Assembly: GCA_036362985.1 (NCBI GenBank) | Contig: JAYGXS010000003.1 | Location: forward strand, 31,270,071 to 31,334,070 | DNA from: Ligula intestinalis | Lineage: Eukaryota; Platyhelminthes; Cestoda; Diphyllobothriidea; Diphyllobothriidae | Length of the DNA stretch: 64,000 nucleotides | Reading direction: 5' to 3' | Program-made: the position numbers and the translations under genes | Part shown: in pieces, positions 33,831-44,849 of the stretch | Layout: every line of letters begins with the position of its first letter | Numbering within the stretch: the first letter of the stretch is position 1 | Notes under the pieces: model-generated | Seen by the model: the letters and a program-made list of their open reading frames with translations, nothing else | What the model was told of the DNA's origin: nothing | The model's database searches: none

Positions 33831-34200
33831 CTTATCGCAGTGGGTTAAGTTACTAGGAAAACCATTTCTACTGCTATCTCCAGGCCCGGTTCCGTAGGGT
33901 AGAGAAGGAGTAAGACGCCAGACAGGACGTATAGTGTATTTTGTGCAGAGGTAGTGAAGAATAGGTGGAAGGAATTAGGCTGTCGGACGAGCGTGCGTCT
34001 GCACCCGAACGAGGCGTTGTCCAAAATGTGTGAGCGTGGACTTGACCGTTAGTGGCCAGACATATTGAGGTCAACCTACGAATGTGCAAATGCTAGCAGC
34101 CGCGAGATGCACGAGCTTGGGCGTCGGCGCAGTTTGCGGCATCGATGATTGGCTATCTGAGAGACGGACCGAGGAATGCAATCACCTGACCTCATGTTAG
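33831..34200 (-). repeat. CCAAT-type LTR-like repeat, copy A5
   Basis: Starts (in + coordinates) with ACTTATCGCAGTGGGTTAAG, the same 3' end as A4. Contains the GCCCGGTTCCGTAGGGT and GTCGGACGAGCGTGCGTCTGC anchors shared with copy A8. Pair A5-A4 mirrors pair A8-A7. Confidence 0.65.
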
Positions 34201-34859
34201 GCGTGGTTCCGAAGGTGGAAGGCGCTACAGGCTCACTACATAGTATTCAATTTGATGCGTATCGCTGCTGAATCTGAGTAACTCACATTGGCCAAACTTA
34301 GCCACAATACAGTTGAAGCAATTGTGGAAAAGTCGCGGCCCCGTTGGGAGTGTAACCCACACAGCAGGGAAGGGCATGCGGAAGATTTGAATTCAATCAC
34401 ACTCATGTCAATTTACCCGCCCAACCTACTGTACGTATTGAATCAACCATTACCGAAAGAGTAAGCTGACTTTCCAGGCAGTACATTCTAAGCAATCATC
34501 AAGAATCCACCAGGACGACTACTAGGCGCACTTAATTATTAAGGGGTTTGGCAGATTTGAATAATTCACTTGGCTCAATTGTAAAAAATTTGTTGCCTCG
34601 GTCGTACTACGTGGATACGCATGCTTTATAAGAATAACAAAAAGCATAGGACTTAAAACTACACATCAGGTGCACACTTCGGCCTGCCGGGCTCCGGCAA
34701 GAACAACAGGCAGATTAAAAATTTTCTTGCTTGCTTAGTGGCACACTCTCCTATCCGCAACTGAATCCCGCCTATTCCTGGATCTTTTTTTGTAGAGCAT
34801 ATCGTGACTTTACCGCCGGTGCCAACCCCGCAAACCGTCACATGACTTCGCACCTATTT

Positions 34860-34990
34860 CTTTTTCCGAGACAGCCAATCACTGATGCCACAGACTGCTA
34901 TTGGCCAAGCAGTTGCTCAAGCGGCCAGTGACTCACTCTCGCATGACGTTTATTCACTTACGCATACAGCACACTAACTGACAGACGCAC
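34860..34990 (+). repeat. CCAAT-type LTR-like repeat, copy A6 (partial)
   Basis: GAGACAGCCAATCACTGATG and CTATTGGCCAAGCAGTTG only. Too short and diverged for certainty. Confidence 0.35.
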
Positions 34991-35959
34991 ACCCGGGCTT
35001 CAGCCACCACTGAGTTCCTGTACACAATAAGCGACTCATACTGGTCTTACCCTCTCTCATCCTATACGAAAATGGACGCGATAATTGTAGTGTTCTGAGC
35101 ACACCCATGGCTTTGACTCCTACGCTGTACTCTATTTTTAATGATAAAAAGTGAGTTACCCATTTTCGAATATTAATATAGAGATTGCATGCCTGAACGA
35201 AGGGGTAGCTTAATTAGCTTTCGCCTTTGTAGCAGTAACAATTTTAAGTGCTGGCGTATGACCGTTTACTGATCGGTCACAGACCTCACTTAGTCCGTTG
35301 TATATTTAGGTTCCCCCTCGAGTCCCGCTGACAGGCGCGGTCGCTAGTATTGTAGGCAGATGAGTATTGCCGGCAAAGTCAAGGGCAATTAGGATTACCA
35401 TTTCTGACCTATGAGATCTCATCAGCCAGCCATACTGCAGCTACTGACGGAGCTCGAGAATGAATCCGAAGGCAGAATGGGATGGGCGAGTCCCATAACC
35501 AATCAATGAATGTTAATCAGCGAACGTCAATATTGCCAATCTAAATCGGTAAGTCAGCAAAGTCGCAACTCAACGGGCTGACACCTACATCGCTCCTGAG
35601 AACCTCGAATGCGTCCCGTGGTCCGGCGTGATCTGCCTCTATCTGCCGATCTTCAACCCCGTAAAGAGACCTGAAGATGAGAAATTTGGCAAACTCATAT
35701 TCCCATCTGTTATGCTTATTGCCTATAACTCAGCTACTGACACAGTTATAGGATATAGCAATGTTAGTTGATAATAGAGCAGATTGCTCTCTTATTAGAC
35801 AGGAGACACCCCCTAAACCTCAAGATAGAGTTAGACACCGCAAAAAGTTAGCATGATAACAGTTAATAGCACCACGTGACAAAAAAGCATGGCAAAACTT
35901 GTGCTATTACTTACTAACGTTTCGTCAACCAATAAGATGACACAGTCTGCCAGATACGC

Positions 35960-36065
35960 TTGAGAGGGTGGAATCCAAGGAAAGCCCTGATGTGCGTTGG
36001 GCCTCAAACATGTAGTTGCATAATTGCATCAACCCAGATTCACACTCCCTGCTGGGACCGAGGGG
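35960..36065 (+). repeat. Direct repeat unit, copy 1
   Basis: GAGAGGGTGGAATCCAAGG, GGGCCTCAAACATG, AACCCAGATTCACACTCCCT. Repeated 450 bp further on with changes. Confidence 0.65.
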
Positions 36066-36409
36066 ACATGCGTAGACTTGCTGTAAAGTCTAAGGTACAA
36101 TTACCTACTGTAGAAGCCTATGGTTAGCCTATAGACGGCAAAGTGTACGACATAAACACATGGTAGAGCTTATGATTTTATTTAATAACATTTTATTTAA
36201 CCCATAAACTAATCACTTTTCCTCATACAGACTGGGAGTGAATACTGGGTGCAGGCCTCTTAAAAAGCACACGCAGGTCGTATTATAGTATACTATTTTC
36301 TGGCCTTCGTGAGCATTATTTATAGAATTAGCACTTTAGCATAGGTACGTACTTCTAGCAGCAGTATGGTAGTCCAAACCTACTAGAAAGGAAACACAGC
36401 CTGATGGGT

Positions 36410-36520
36410 AAAGTTGAGAGGGTGGAAACCAAGACAAGCTCTGCTGTGGTCAGGGCCCCAAACATGCACTTACTCGGAATATTTTAAACCCAGATTCAAA
36501 CTCCCTGTTCAGATTAAGAG
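36410..36520 (+). repeat. Direct repeat unit, copy 2
   Basis: GAGAGGGTGGAAACCAAGAC, GGGCCCCAAACATG, AACCCAGATTCAAACTCCCT, in the same order and orientation as copy 1. Confidence 0.65.
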
Positions 36521-36899
36521 GTATGAGCCCCGGCGTTGGCTTTAATCAGCTTCACCTTTGAAAAATAGTAGCGTTAGTAGCAGTGCTACTAACGCACAAC
36601 CACATTGCTAGCTAGTAATAGTAGCAGCAGTAGAAATAGAAGTAGCTGTATCCATCTCGGCCTCCTTAAGTCTGTCTTGACACAAAATGAAAGTGAGTGG
36701 CAGTAAATAGTGCGGCAATACCCGCACAAAGTCTAATATTAATTAAGTTTAAGTTAGGCGGTGTTTCTGGCTGGCATTGGAGAAAGTTGCCAATGCTGGA
36801 TCCCGTTTGGTCTTCTTGACCCCGGGCGAAGGTGGTGCCAACCAAGTCCGGTTTAAATATAACCTACCTTCTGTGACTGTCACATTCTCTACGAACCTG

Positions 36900-37045
36900 T
36901 TGGTGCACTTCATGGACTTCATAGAAATTGAGGGTTGAACACACAGCTCAAGAGGTTGCGGTTTGAGTCTCGGGTGGTGCACATCTTGGGGTTGAGTAAG
37001 ACTGGATAATGACGATTAATAAGTCAGAAATGGCTATTTCCGTAA
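36900..37045 (+). repeat. tRNA-derived SINE-like repeat
   Basis: GCGGTTTGAGTCTCGGG is a B-box-like match. CTGGATAATGACGATTAATA follows, as in the copy at 22.1 kb. The A box is not convincing. Confidence 0.45.
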
Positions 37046-37741
37046 TCCTTGTCTAGCTGACAATGTCCACCTGCGTATGACTGCAATTGCGTTTCCGCAT
37101 AAATAGTTTCTGGGCGTACTGCTTTCAGATTACTTTGAAATAACATTAAGGTGATTGGGAACGATAGTTGAAGATATGTTTTTTGCGTTGCAAGATTTAA
37201 ATTGGTGGTTATAAGTGCTTGATGAGAGGCTCCAGGTATTCTAGGATTTCAGCGGGTAGCTATGGTCCATGACCCCTGCGAATACTCGGACTTAACTTTA
37301 ATTCCTTTTAGCGTTATATGCAAAGTTCATTTTTTATAGCAGTTTATGTTTCGTGGCATGGCCTGATATCGGGCAATTCAAGTTATTCGAAAAATCACCC
37401 CATATAATCAGTCGGGTCAGAATTGGAATGACTGCTCATGGAGGGCTCCAAATGTTGTAAACACTGTAGTGATATCAGTTCGTATTACATCTCCTCGAGC
37501 CATTGACTGTTCGATTTTCGATTTTATCGATCAGCCCTTTGCAAGTGCGCCTGCCTCTCGCCCTCGAGCTAGCCGACTTTACTGAGGGAGCATCCACAGC
37601 TACTGACCCCCAGAGATTGGAGTTTAATGCCGATCGCTGTCAAGGCTATGGCGAATACACCCAGCTCCTCTGCAATTCCTCTCGCCGATGTCATGTACAA
37701 CAAACCTTTATCTTTCCGGTGGACCCTAAAACAAAGCGTTA
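37046..37741. other. Unassigned stretch
   Basis: An open frame at 37503-37751 is not recognised. Nothing else is seen. Confidence 0.35.
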
Positions 37742-38700
37742 CCTAAATTAGTGTCACTTCTAGCGTAGCTGCCAATGGCAGTTTTTTCAGAAGTTCTCAA
37801 GTCGCTTGCGAATGAATCAATAAACTGTAAGAATGAGGGTAAGTGAAATTACCGTTAGTTCACCGGTTCTGCTAAGTCACAAAAACATAAAGAAGAATGC
37901 TCAACTGCGAACGGAGGTTCGTCACACAGTTGGCTTTGAGGTCGTTGCTAGAATGCTTCAACTTCCCGGGGTGTGAGTGCACCACAGAGACCAGACCTCT
38001 GTTTGCATCTTAACGCACACTGCCTTCTCAGGAGGACTCTGTCGTGGTCTAAAGGGCAAGTCACTGTGATAACGATGGTGAATCTGTTTGGAAAACCGGG
38101 TGTAGTTGGCAGATTCACCCCATCTGAACACTTAGTGGCGCCAGTGTACAAGCGCGTATGCACGACGAATTCCGTTGGCTTCCATCTGGGTTTCCTTAAA
38201 TTGCTTGCACACATCCCCTGACAATGCCGTTTTCTGACGCATTCGTCGTTAACTGCTAAAGGTTTCTCACAACCGAGAGTCATTACGACTGAGAACGCGG
38301 TGATCGCGGAGGAAATCCAGTGGCGATTTCAAAAAAAAATTCCCCTAACGCATGCAGCGCATGCAAGGAAATCGTATTTACTTAGTTTTTGTTTCTGACT
38401 GTCAGTATTTCGGTATGCTTTGGTTATTAAGACGCTACCAACTGGGGGTGTGTGGCATTGGTTTCAAAAATATTCAAAAAGCATGTTTCGCGTCTGAAGA
38501 AAATCGCCTTCACAAGAAGGAATTGCTGTGAAAGTATAGTTCTATCAACCGACAGATCGACCGTCATTTTCAGCTATGTCCACAATTGAGAAGAAGAAGA
38601 TTTGATCGCTGGGACGACACTTTCATTCGCCGGAGGTTTCCACCTCAGAAGAATGGACAGAAAATACTGGCATGCCTCTGATAAAAAATCTGCGTCTTGC
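37742..38700 (-). repeat. 1-kb dispersed repeat, copy 2 (inverted relative to 25.1-26.1 kb)
   Basis: Reverse complement is colinear with copy 1 from the GGTAATTTCACTTACCCTCA end to the GATCGCTGGGAC arm at about 38600. The minus frame 37948-38283 (111 codons) matches the + frame of copy 1. Only one arm of the head-to-head pair is clear here. Confidence 0.8.
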
Positions 38701-38762
38701 AGGTTTGCTTCTATGTCCACAATATGTTCTAGAGCCTAGTGATGTAGAGAAGGCGACTTACG

Positions 38763-39162
38763 NNNNNNNNNNNNNNNNNNNNNNNNNNNNNNNNNNNNNN
38801 NNNNNNNNNNNNNNNNNNNNNNNNNNNNNNNNNNNNNNNNNNNNNNNNNNNNNNNNNNNNNNNNNNNNNNNNNNNNNNNNNNNNNNNNNNNNNNNNNNNN
38901 NNNNNNNNNNNNNNNNNNNNNNNNNNNNNNNNNNNNNNNNNNNNNNNNNNNNNNNNNNNNNNNNNNNNNNNNNNNNNNNNNNNNNNNNNNNNNNNNNNNN
39001 NNNNNNNNNNNNNNNNNNNNNNNNNNNNNNNNNNNNNNNNNNNNNNNNNNNNNNNNNNNNNNNNNNNNNNNNNNNNNNNNNNNNNNNNNNNNNNNNNNNN
39101 NNNNNNNNNNNNNNNNNNNNNNNNNNNNNNNNNNNNNNNNNNNNNNNNNNNNNNNNNNNNNN
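38763..39162. other. Assembly gap (400 N)
   Basis: A run of 400 n bases. Open frames across it are meaningless. Confidence 0.98.
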
Positions 39163-39819
39163 GCACCTAATAATTTCCGCGATTATTTCCTTGATTATTA
39201 TCTGGAGGTCATATACTAGAAACCACATAGAGAACGTTGGGGGCCTACTGAAGAGCCGAACCCCTCGTTGCTGTATCATGCAGTAGCAGAAACATCATCG
39301 AAACACGTGTCTGGGCTTTTAGCTAGTATCTATGCTGAAGTATGGTATAACATCATTGTCAAATATGTATATATATACATCCGTTTAAAGTGATAGTAAA
39401 GTTGCATTGCATCCTCACTTCCCAAACTCGTTGTCAAGACGTACTTAAGAAGACCAGAGGTGGTAGCAGGCACAGCTGACCGGAGACACCATGCCTGACT
39501 CAGATCTCGTGAAGCGGGATTACCATAAAGGCTACAGGGGGCTTATGCCTGAGCCTGTCCCTATGTAGGCCACCAACGCTCCCCCTCCTCTTCCCACGTT
39601 CGGCATTTTTTATAGGAGCGTAATCCGAATGATGCTTGCCATGCCCTGACCGAGACCCAGTGTTAGTCCGGCGCACATCTTTCACGCGACGGTTTTGGGG
39701 GCACGGTTCTGTTAGTCAAGTGGACAAAGATTACTCATAGGCCCCTCCATAAGCAGGGCACAAGAACTGGATCCGCCTGCAATAAAAGTGGTTGTGTGCC
39801 AAATAAGGACCGAATTATG

Positions 39820-39975
39820 GTCAGTGTTAGGACTCAGTTGAAGTTTAAATGTAGGCTTAAGTGCAATGCTAGGGCTAGTCTTCACTGCTGTACTAAGATT
39901 TGCGCTAAGGTTAAGGTGAAGTTGAGAGCTGGGATTTAAGTTTATTTTAGGGCTAGTGTTAGGGATAAGATATTA
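39820..39975 (+). repeat. Degenerate GTTAGG/GCTAGG-type tract
   Basis: Repeated variants such as AGTGTTAGGACT, GCTAGGGCTAGTC, GCTAAGGTTAAGGTGAAG, AGGGCTAGTGTTAGGGAT. Same style as 60475-60630 and 29295-29340. Confidence 0.6.
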
Positions 39976-40003
39976 CAGTGAGCTTGGATTAACAGGAAAG
40001 ATC

Positions 40004-40440
40004 TATCACAGGTGGTTTAGTGAGTTAAACCATAGCAACTGTGATCTTCAGACCATGGTTACTTAGTAGAGAAGAAGTCTTGGAAAGGTCAGAGTGATAG
40101 GAATAGTATGTCGTGTACACAGAGGAACGGAGAATAAATGGAAATAGATTTGACTTGGAGAGCATACAACCGGCCAGTAGAGCCAGTCGAGTCCAAGTGG
40201 GGTTTTAGCAGCAGGCATGCAAGTGGCAGCGAGAACGGGCATTGTCCGGTTGCCTTGAAGGTTATTGGGCCGAAGGACTGCATCGAACTGTGCGTGCCGG
40301 CATCTTATTCGCCGCCGGGAGAGACCAACGTTTGCGACATCTGTTATTGGCTGTTGCAGAGGCCGCCTTCAGTGCAGACGCACGCGTTAGGAGCGGTGGG
40401 CCTTTGGGCATGCTTGCTTATGTGGAGTGAGTCCCCACAG
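40004..40440 (-). repeat. CCAAT-type LTR-like repeat, copy A7
   Basis: Reverse complement nearly identical to A2 over its whole length, so a recent copy. Carries CTAAGTAACCATGGTCTGAA near its 3' end and CAGCCAATAACAG inside. Confidence 0.78.
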
Positions 40441-40455
40441 ATCCGTGCCGCGGCA

Positions 40456-40860
40456 ATCTTGAGGCCCGGTTCCGTGTGAAAAGAGGAGAAGTCGGACGCC
40501 AGGTGGGGAATAGCCTATTATGTACAGGGGTAGTGGAAAATAGGTAAGGCAAAGTTTCCAGCCAGACGAGCGTGCATCCACAGCCGTGAGGGCCAGTGTC
40601 CGAAGTGAGGAAGCGCGTAAGTCTTAGAAGCGCCACAAGCGTGGTCATATGTGAGGTAGCGTTGGGGAGGTGGTTGGCTAGACCGGATTGGGATTGGCAG
40701 AAACTGGTGCGTATGTGCTCACAGTCGCGATATGTTAAGCGCTGCGCGCACGGTGTTGGGTCACTACATGCGGCGCCGGCGTCCGAACTGAGAGAGCGCG
40801 GAAGTCGTCACAGCGCCTCAAGCGAGGTCATGAGTGGGTCAGCCTCAGAGAGCTGATTGG
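40456..40860 (-). repeat. CCAAT-type LTR-like repeat, copy A8
   Basis: In tandem with A7 on the same strand. Shares GGCCCGGTTCCGTGTG, GAGCGTGCATCCAC anchors with A5 (33831-34200). Confidence 0.55.
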
Positions 40861-41159
40861 CCAGACGGGTCTGGACGGGTCAGCAAACCCTGGTGCCTAC
40901 CTGCCAACAGTCGCACGAGACAAGCGGTTGAGCGTTGCACGCGGAATTGGGTCACTAAAAGTGTTTCCGAGGCCGCAGTTTGGGTGGCGAACAGCTAACT
41001 TTGCTGTCCGACGACTTCGTTCAGAACCCATTGCCTCAACGTCATGCAACATCACAGGCAACTGTTTACGACTCGCCGACCGGCAGACCCTTGACCGATT
41101 CCAATTGCGCGAACACGCTGTAGTGACTAGCTCACGTTGAAGTGAACTCCGCTAGAATC

Positions 41160-41492
41160 TTACGACTGCGGTTCCCGACGTCTACGAACAGCTAATTACA
41201 GATGCCACATAGCTAGTCCTTAGCACGGCGACGAATAGCAAGCCTGCACGTGTGAATTGCTCTCTTTGCCCACTAGCCTGACTGCTGTCAAACTGGCACT
41301 TGGACCCGGCCGACCCTCCCAGCTGGTCGTGTGCTCCCAAATCAAATCTCTTTCCATCTATTCTCCGTTCCTCTGTGTACTCAATAAACTATTCCCAACA
41401 ATCCAGTTTTCCCGCCGTCTTCGCTCGTCTACTAAGTAACCATGGTCGGAAGATTGCAGCTGCTAGGGTTTACCTTGCTAAACTCCCGGTGA
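41160..41492 (+). repeat. CCAAT-type LTR-like repeat, copy A9
   Basis: CTCTGTGTACTCAATAAACT (AATAAA signal), CTACTAAGTAACCATGGTCG, then GGGTTTACCTTGCTAAACTC. The 5' part is diverged. Confidence 0.65.
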
Positions 41493-42062
41493 AAACGCCT
41501 CCAAATGTTCGCGGCTGTCAAAGGGCCACTTGTACACGCCACCACTCGGCCGACGCAGCATGAGCCCCTACACCCCCTCGGATAATGTCACACACTAGCT
41601 GGACACCGTTTGAACTGGCTACACACTCACATAGAAGCAACTGTCATCACTGTTTTACACACACAAGTCTGGCTGGATGCAGTCAACAATAGCCCTGGCT
41701 TCGTCAGAGGCCAGCAACAGCAACCCAGGGGTCTATGAACCAGCAATTCCCCATTCTGGTGCCTTTTTTACTTACAACGTGGGATTTGTTCTAATCATTG
41801 TAGTGCTGGAAGTTAAACCACTACTTAGACGTCACAATGACACGGGAATATTCATACTTCCTACAGTTATGGACAGAGCCTCCCACGTAATATTAATTTG
41901 AAAATACTATGAATATTAAGTTCATGATATACAGGGTGTCCCAGAAAAATGTAAACACACTTTAAATAACTGTCAATTTGGTGTTTCCTATAATTTTGTT
42001 TTCTTAAAAATGTAATAATATTCACAAGTAAAATTTTGTGGTTTTTTCACTGCATCTGAAAC

Positions 42063-42460
42063 CATCTCTCGGCAACTTAGTCGCTTTGGCATCTCCGTTG
42101 CCCACAAGCCCGCAACCTCACTGCGCGCAAGCTTATGTCGAGTAAAGGACGCTCTACCCGTGGAACAACTAAGTAACGCCGTTTACCGTATACCGTGTGC
42201 TGGTTGCCTTTGCGTTTATATTGGCCAAACAGGCCAACGCCTTGAGACTCGCATCAACGAACATAAATCAGCCGTTCGCCTACAGAACCATTTATCACTC
42301 GTATTTGCGCACTCCATTGAGTGTGATCACCGCTTCAATTGGGATGCCACCGACGTGATCGCAATGGCTACAAGCGAGAGAATTCCTTGAAGCTTGGCAC
42401 TCGAATCCGGCTAGTATAAACAGGCACGTAGAGCTTGACTCATACTATACCGGGTTTTGT
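42063..42460 (+). pseudogene. Penelope-like element: GIY-YIG endonuclease fragment
   Basis: Reads LRQLSRFGISVAHKPATSLR, NAVYRIPCAGCLCVYIGQTG, RINEHKSAVR, HSIECDHRFNWDATDVIA and then (frameshift) EAWHSNPASINRHVELD. VYRIPC..C..VYIGQTG..LETRI is the GIY-YIG nuclease core of Penelope-like elements, which normally follows the reverse transcriptase; here the RT is absent. The open part is 42160-42390. A frameshift near 42390 and the missing RT mean it is a relic. Confidence 0.88.
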
Positions 42461-42699
42461 GCATGGTCTACTTATCTGGACACAGCCTGAAACAACAACT
42501 GGCTCTCTGTGCCCGGTCAAGTGGAATTTCTCTGACTCCCCCGAACACGCGGCCCATAGTGCAAACGCTAACACCCCCCTCCCCTCTCTAGCACAACCTA
42601 TCGCCGCGGGTGTCATGTCAGCATAACCCTTCCACCCAATCCCCCCTTCCCTCCCCCGTCCGTTTTAACCTCTGCCTCCAAAACCTCTAGTGTGACATT

Positions 42700-42800
42700 C
42701 CCAGCCCTCACTTTTAATTTAGTCTGACGACGAACACGTGATACTTGTTCGAAAATTCACGAGTGCAACTCGATTTTCCGAAGATTTTCTTTCTTTTCAC
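42700..42800 (+). other. Penelope 3' region with hammerhead-like core
   Basis: CTGACGA (42724-42730), a stem GAACA/TGTTC, then GAAA at 42751-42754, followed by a hairpin CACGAGTGCAACTCG. The order matches a hammerhead ribozyme core, but stem II carries a one-base bulge and stem I is not evident, so activity is unproven. Confidence 0.35.
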
Positions 42801-43799
42801 ATTGTGTATCGTTGTCACTGGAAAATATATAGCGCAAGATTAGTCCGTGCTCTAAATGACAATGATCTAGACTGAAGAGTACTGTATTGCGAGTTGTATT
42901 TAGAACAATGTATAAAAAACGCAGAAATGGACGTCAGTTTGAGAACCTGTAGTGAAACTAAAAACAAATTTATGCTTGTGAATATTTTTACATTGTTGAA
43001 AAAAATAAAATAAGAGGAAACACCAAGTGTACAGTTATTTAAAATGTGTATACATTTTTTGGGACACCCTGTATGATATCATAATTTATAATGCAGTTTA
43101 TAAACCGTAATATACCTTCTTTTTAAGAACGGTCGTTTCCTTTTTGCAGTAAGACTTTGGGTGATGTAGCATGGGGTGATTTTTAGCAACAGGAACTTTA
43201 TTGCTAAATTCAGGAGATTTCACCAGAGAGGCAGTCGACTATAGCTTCAATAGCCATCAACGCGATCAACCAACTATTTTTGTGCGGTGCTCGCTATCTC
43301 ACGGTCGACTACGATTGCAGAAGCAATGAATTAGAAGCCACGTATTACAATCAGTAATCATTCTACTGACTACTTATCATCACTAAAATATTCAAGCTTC
43401 AATATGAGAAGAGGAATCGAATAACTTCTCAAATAAAACAGTCCTACTAGTAAGCTGGGAACGACAGATAAAAAATATATTGTCTAGTCCTTAAGACTTG
43501 GGGCTGGGCGTCAAATGCATAGTGTGGGGCTGATTTGTAGGTACAGGATAGCCACCAAAATATCCGAGGCTATTTTTGATCAGTAGAAGAAAACAGAAGA
43601 CATCATAGCCGGGCAAAGTTTACCGTGTGTGGAATGCCTGGATGCTGACTCGGCTGGCTTGAAGCAACCCGTACGATGTTGGTACACTAGAAAGGCAAAG
43701 CCTTTTGCAACTAACTGAGACTGTGACTGCTACAACTGGTCACACCAGCCTGGACATTCGTTGACAGCCTGGTCGGACGTTCGTCATTGGGCATTTGAT

Positions 43800-43825
43800 G
43801 CCCATACGCGGGGGGGGGGGGGGGG
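43800..43825 (+). repeat. Poly-G run
   Basis: CGCG followed by a run of about 16 G and AAGGGG. Similar runs occur near 24811, 26665 (as C), 32352, 44651 and 58718. Confidence 0.8.
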
Positions 43826-44523
43826 AAGGGGTTGGTGGACATCGTATCGTGAAGTTGTGCGTCACGTAGTTGGCTATTCGCGGGGCCGAATGTGCGTTTG
43901 CCTCAGGCACCGGAAACGATGATTACACGGAGGTGGAAGGACTGTGGGTACGTCAGATAGCTGCAGATGTACTTTAGCCGAAGGGGAAGAAATTACTGCA
44001 GCCGATTACCTGCCCCTGTGGTAGTTTAGGCACTTTATTCCCTGAACCATTCGGGGACGATAAAACGTCCGGGAGCGCTACTATACTAGACCTACAGTAG
44101 GTCGGACGGTGGGATGCTCCAATGCATTGGTTTAAGCCATTTTTCGTTCCAGCGGCTCACTGGTGATGCTTGCCTTAGTCCTCCACCTATCCCCAAAGAG
44201 CAAAAGGGCCTTTGGGTAAAAACACTTCCCGAGGACGCTTGACAGGCAAATTCCACTTTCCTCCCTCCATTCGCATATAATTTTTTATATGTATACGTCG
44301 GTTGGCCAATTTTGCCCATTGAAAACCGTTTTATTCTCTTTTGATCATTGGAACTTCAATGAGGTCACCAGCCCACGAAGCTAGCGCAGTGTTGAAAGCA
44401 GTCCAATTTGGCCTATATTTGACGAATTTTCCAAGGATATTTATTTACGATATCGAAAATTGCAGTCATCGATGATCATGGATTTTTAGATTGTTTAGGT
44501 TCAGCGATGATACCCATTTGAGC

Positions 44524-44849
44524 CTTCAAGAAGTCAACATAGGCGAATGAATGTTTTCGATAAATTCATCATCAGGAGGGTACAATAATATAAAGATGGT
44601 AGTGTTAGAAAATGTTTAAGCAACCAATCAACGGTAATTAAAGGGGAGGAGGGGGGGGGACTTGTTGAGAGATCAAAGGGGGCAGGGCGGAGGAGGGACG
44701 TGTCCTACAATCAGTTCATTTAAACTGGTCATCTCTTCGTCGCTTCGCGGCGTCTTGACACCAGTTGTCTCTACCCCCTTTATATTATTGTACACACCTG
44801 ATGATGAATTAATCAAAAACGTTCGTTTGCCTATCTTGACTTCTTGGAT
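44524..44849. repeat. Inverted pair of 72-bp Penelope-LTR-like arms
   Basis: Left arm 44524-44595 and right arm 44778-44849 are reverse complements at about 62 of 72 positions. Each reads outward CTTTATATTATTGTAC, CCTGATGATGAATT, then a GAAAAC-like string and GCCTAT.TTGACTTC. The 182-bp centre is G-rich on the left and holds no gene. Confidence 0.8.

Larger units (their letters stand above)
41932..43071. mobile_element. Mariner/Tc1-type inverted-repeat element containing a Penelope-like fragment
   Basis: 97-bp terminal inverted repeats (41932-42028 and 42975-43071), both beginning CAGGGTGTCCCA and both flanked by TA (41930-41931 and 43072-43073), the target duplication of Tc1/mariner transposons. 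Weaker arm similarity extends to about 130 bp. The two arms share order and sequence throughout (GTGTTTCCT, TATTCACAAG). No transposase frame remains. The middle is occupied by Penelope-like sequence. Confidence 0.9.

Noticed and set aside
37948..38283. Small cysteine-rich protein gene
   Set aside because: It is part of a dispersed 1-kb repeat; differences between the two copies are mostly replacement changes, so not listed as a gene.
38672..39286. Long open frames across the N gap
   Set aside because: Undefined residues only; no coding evidence on either side.
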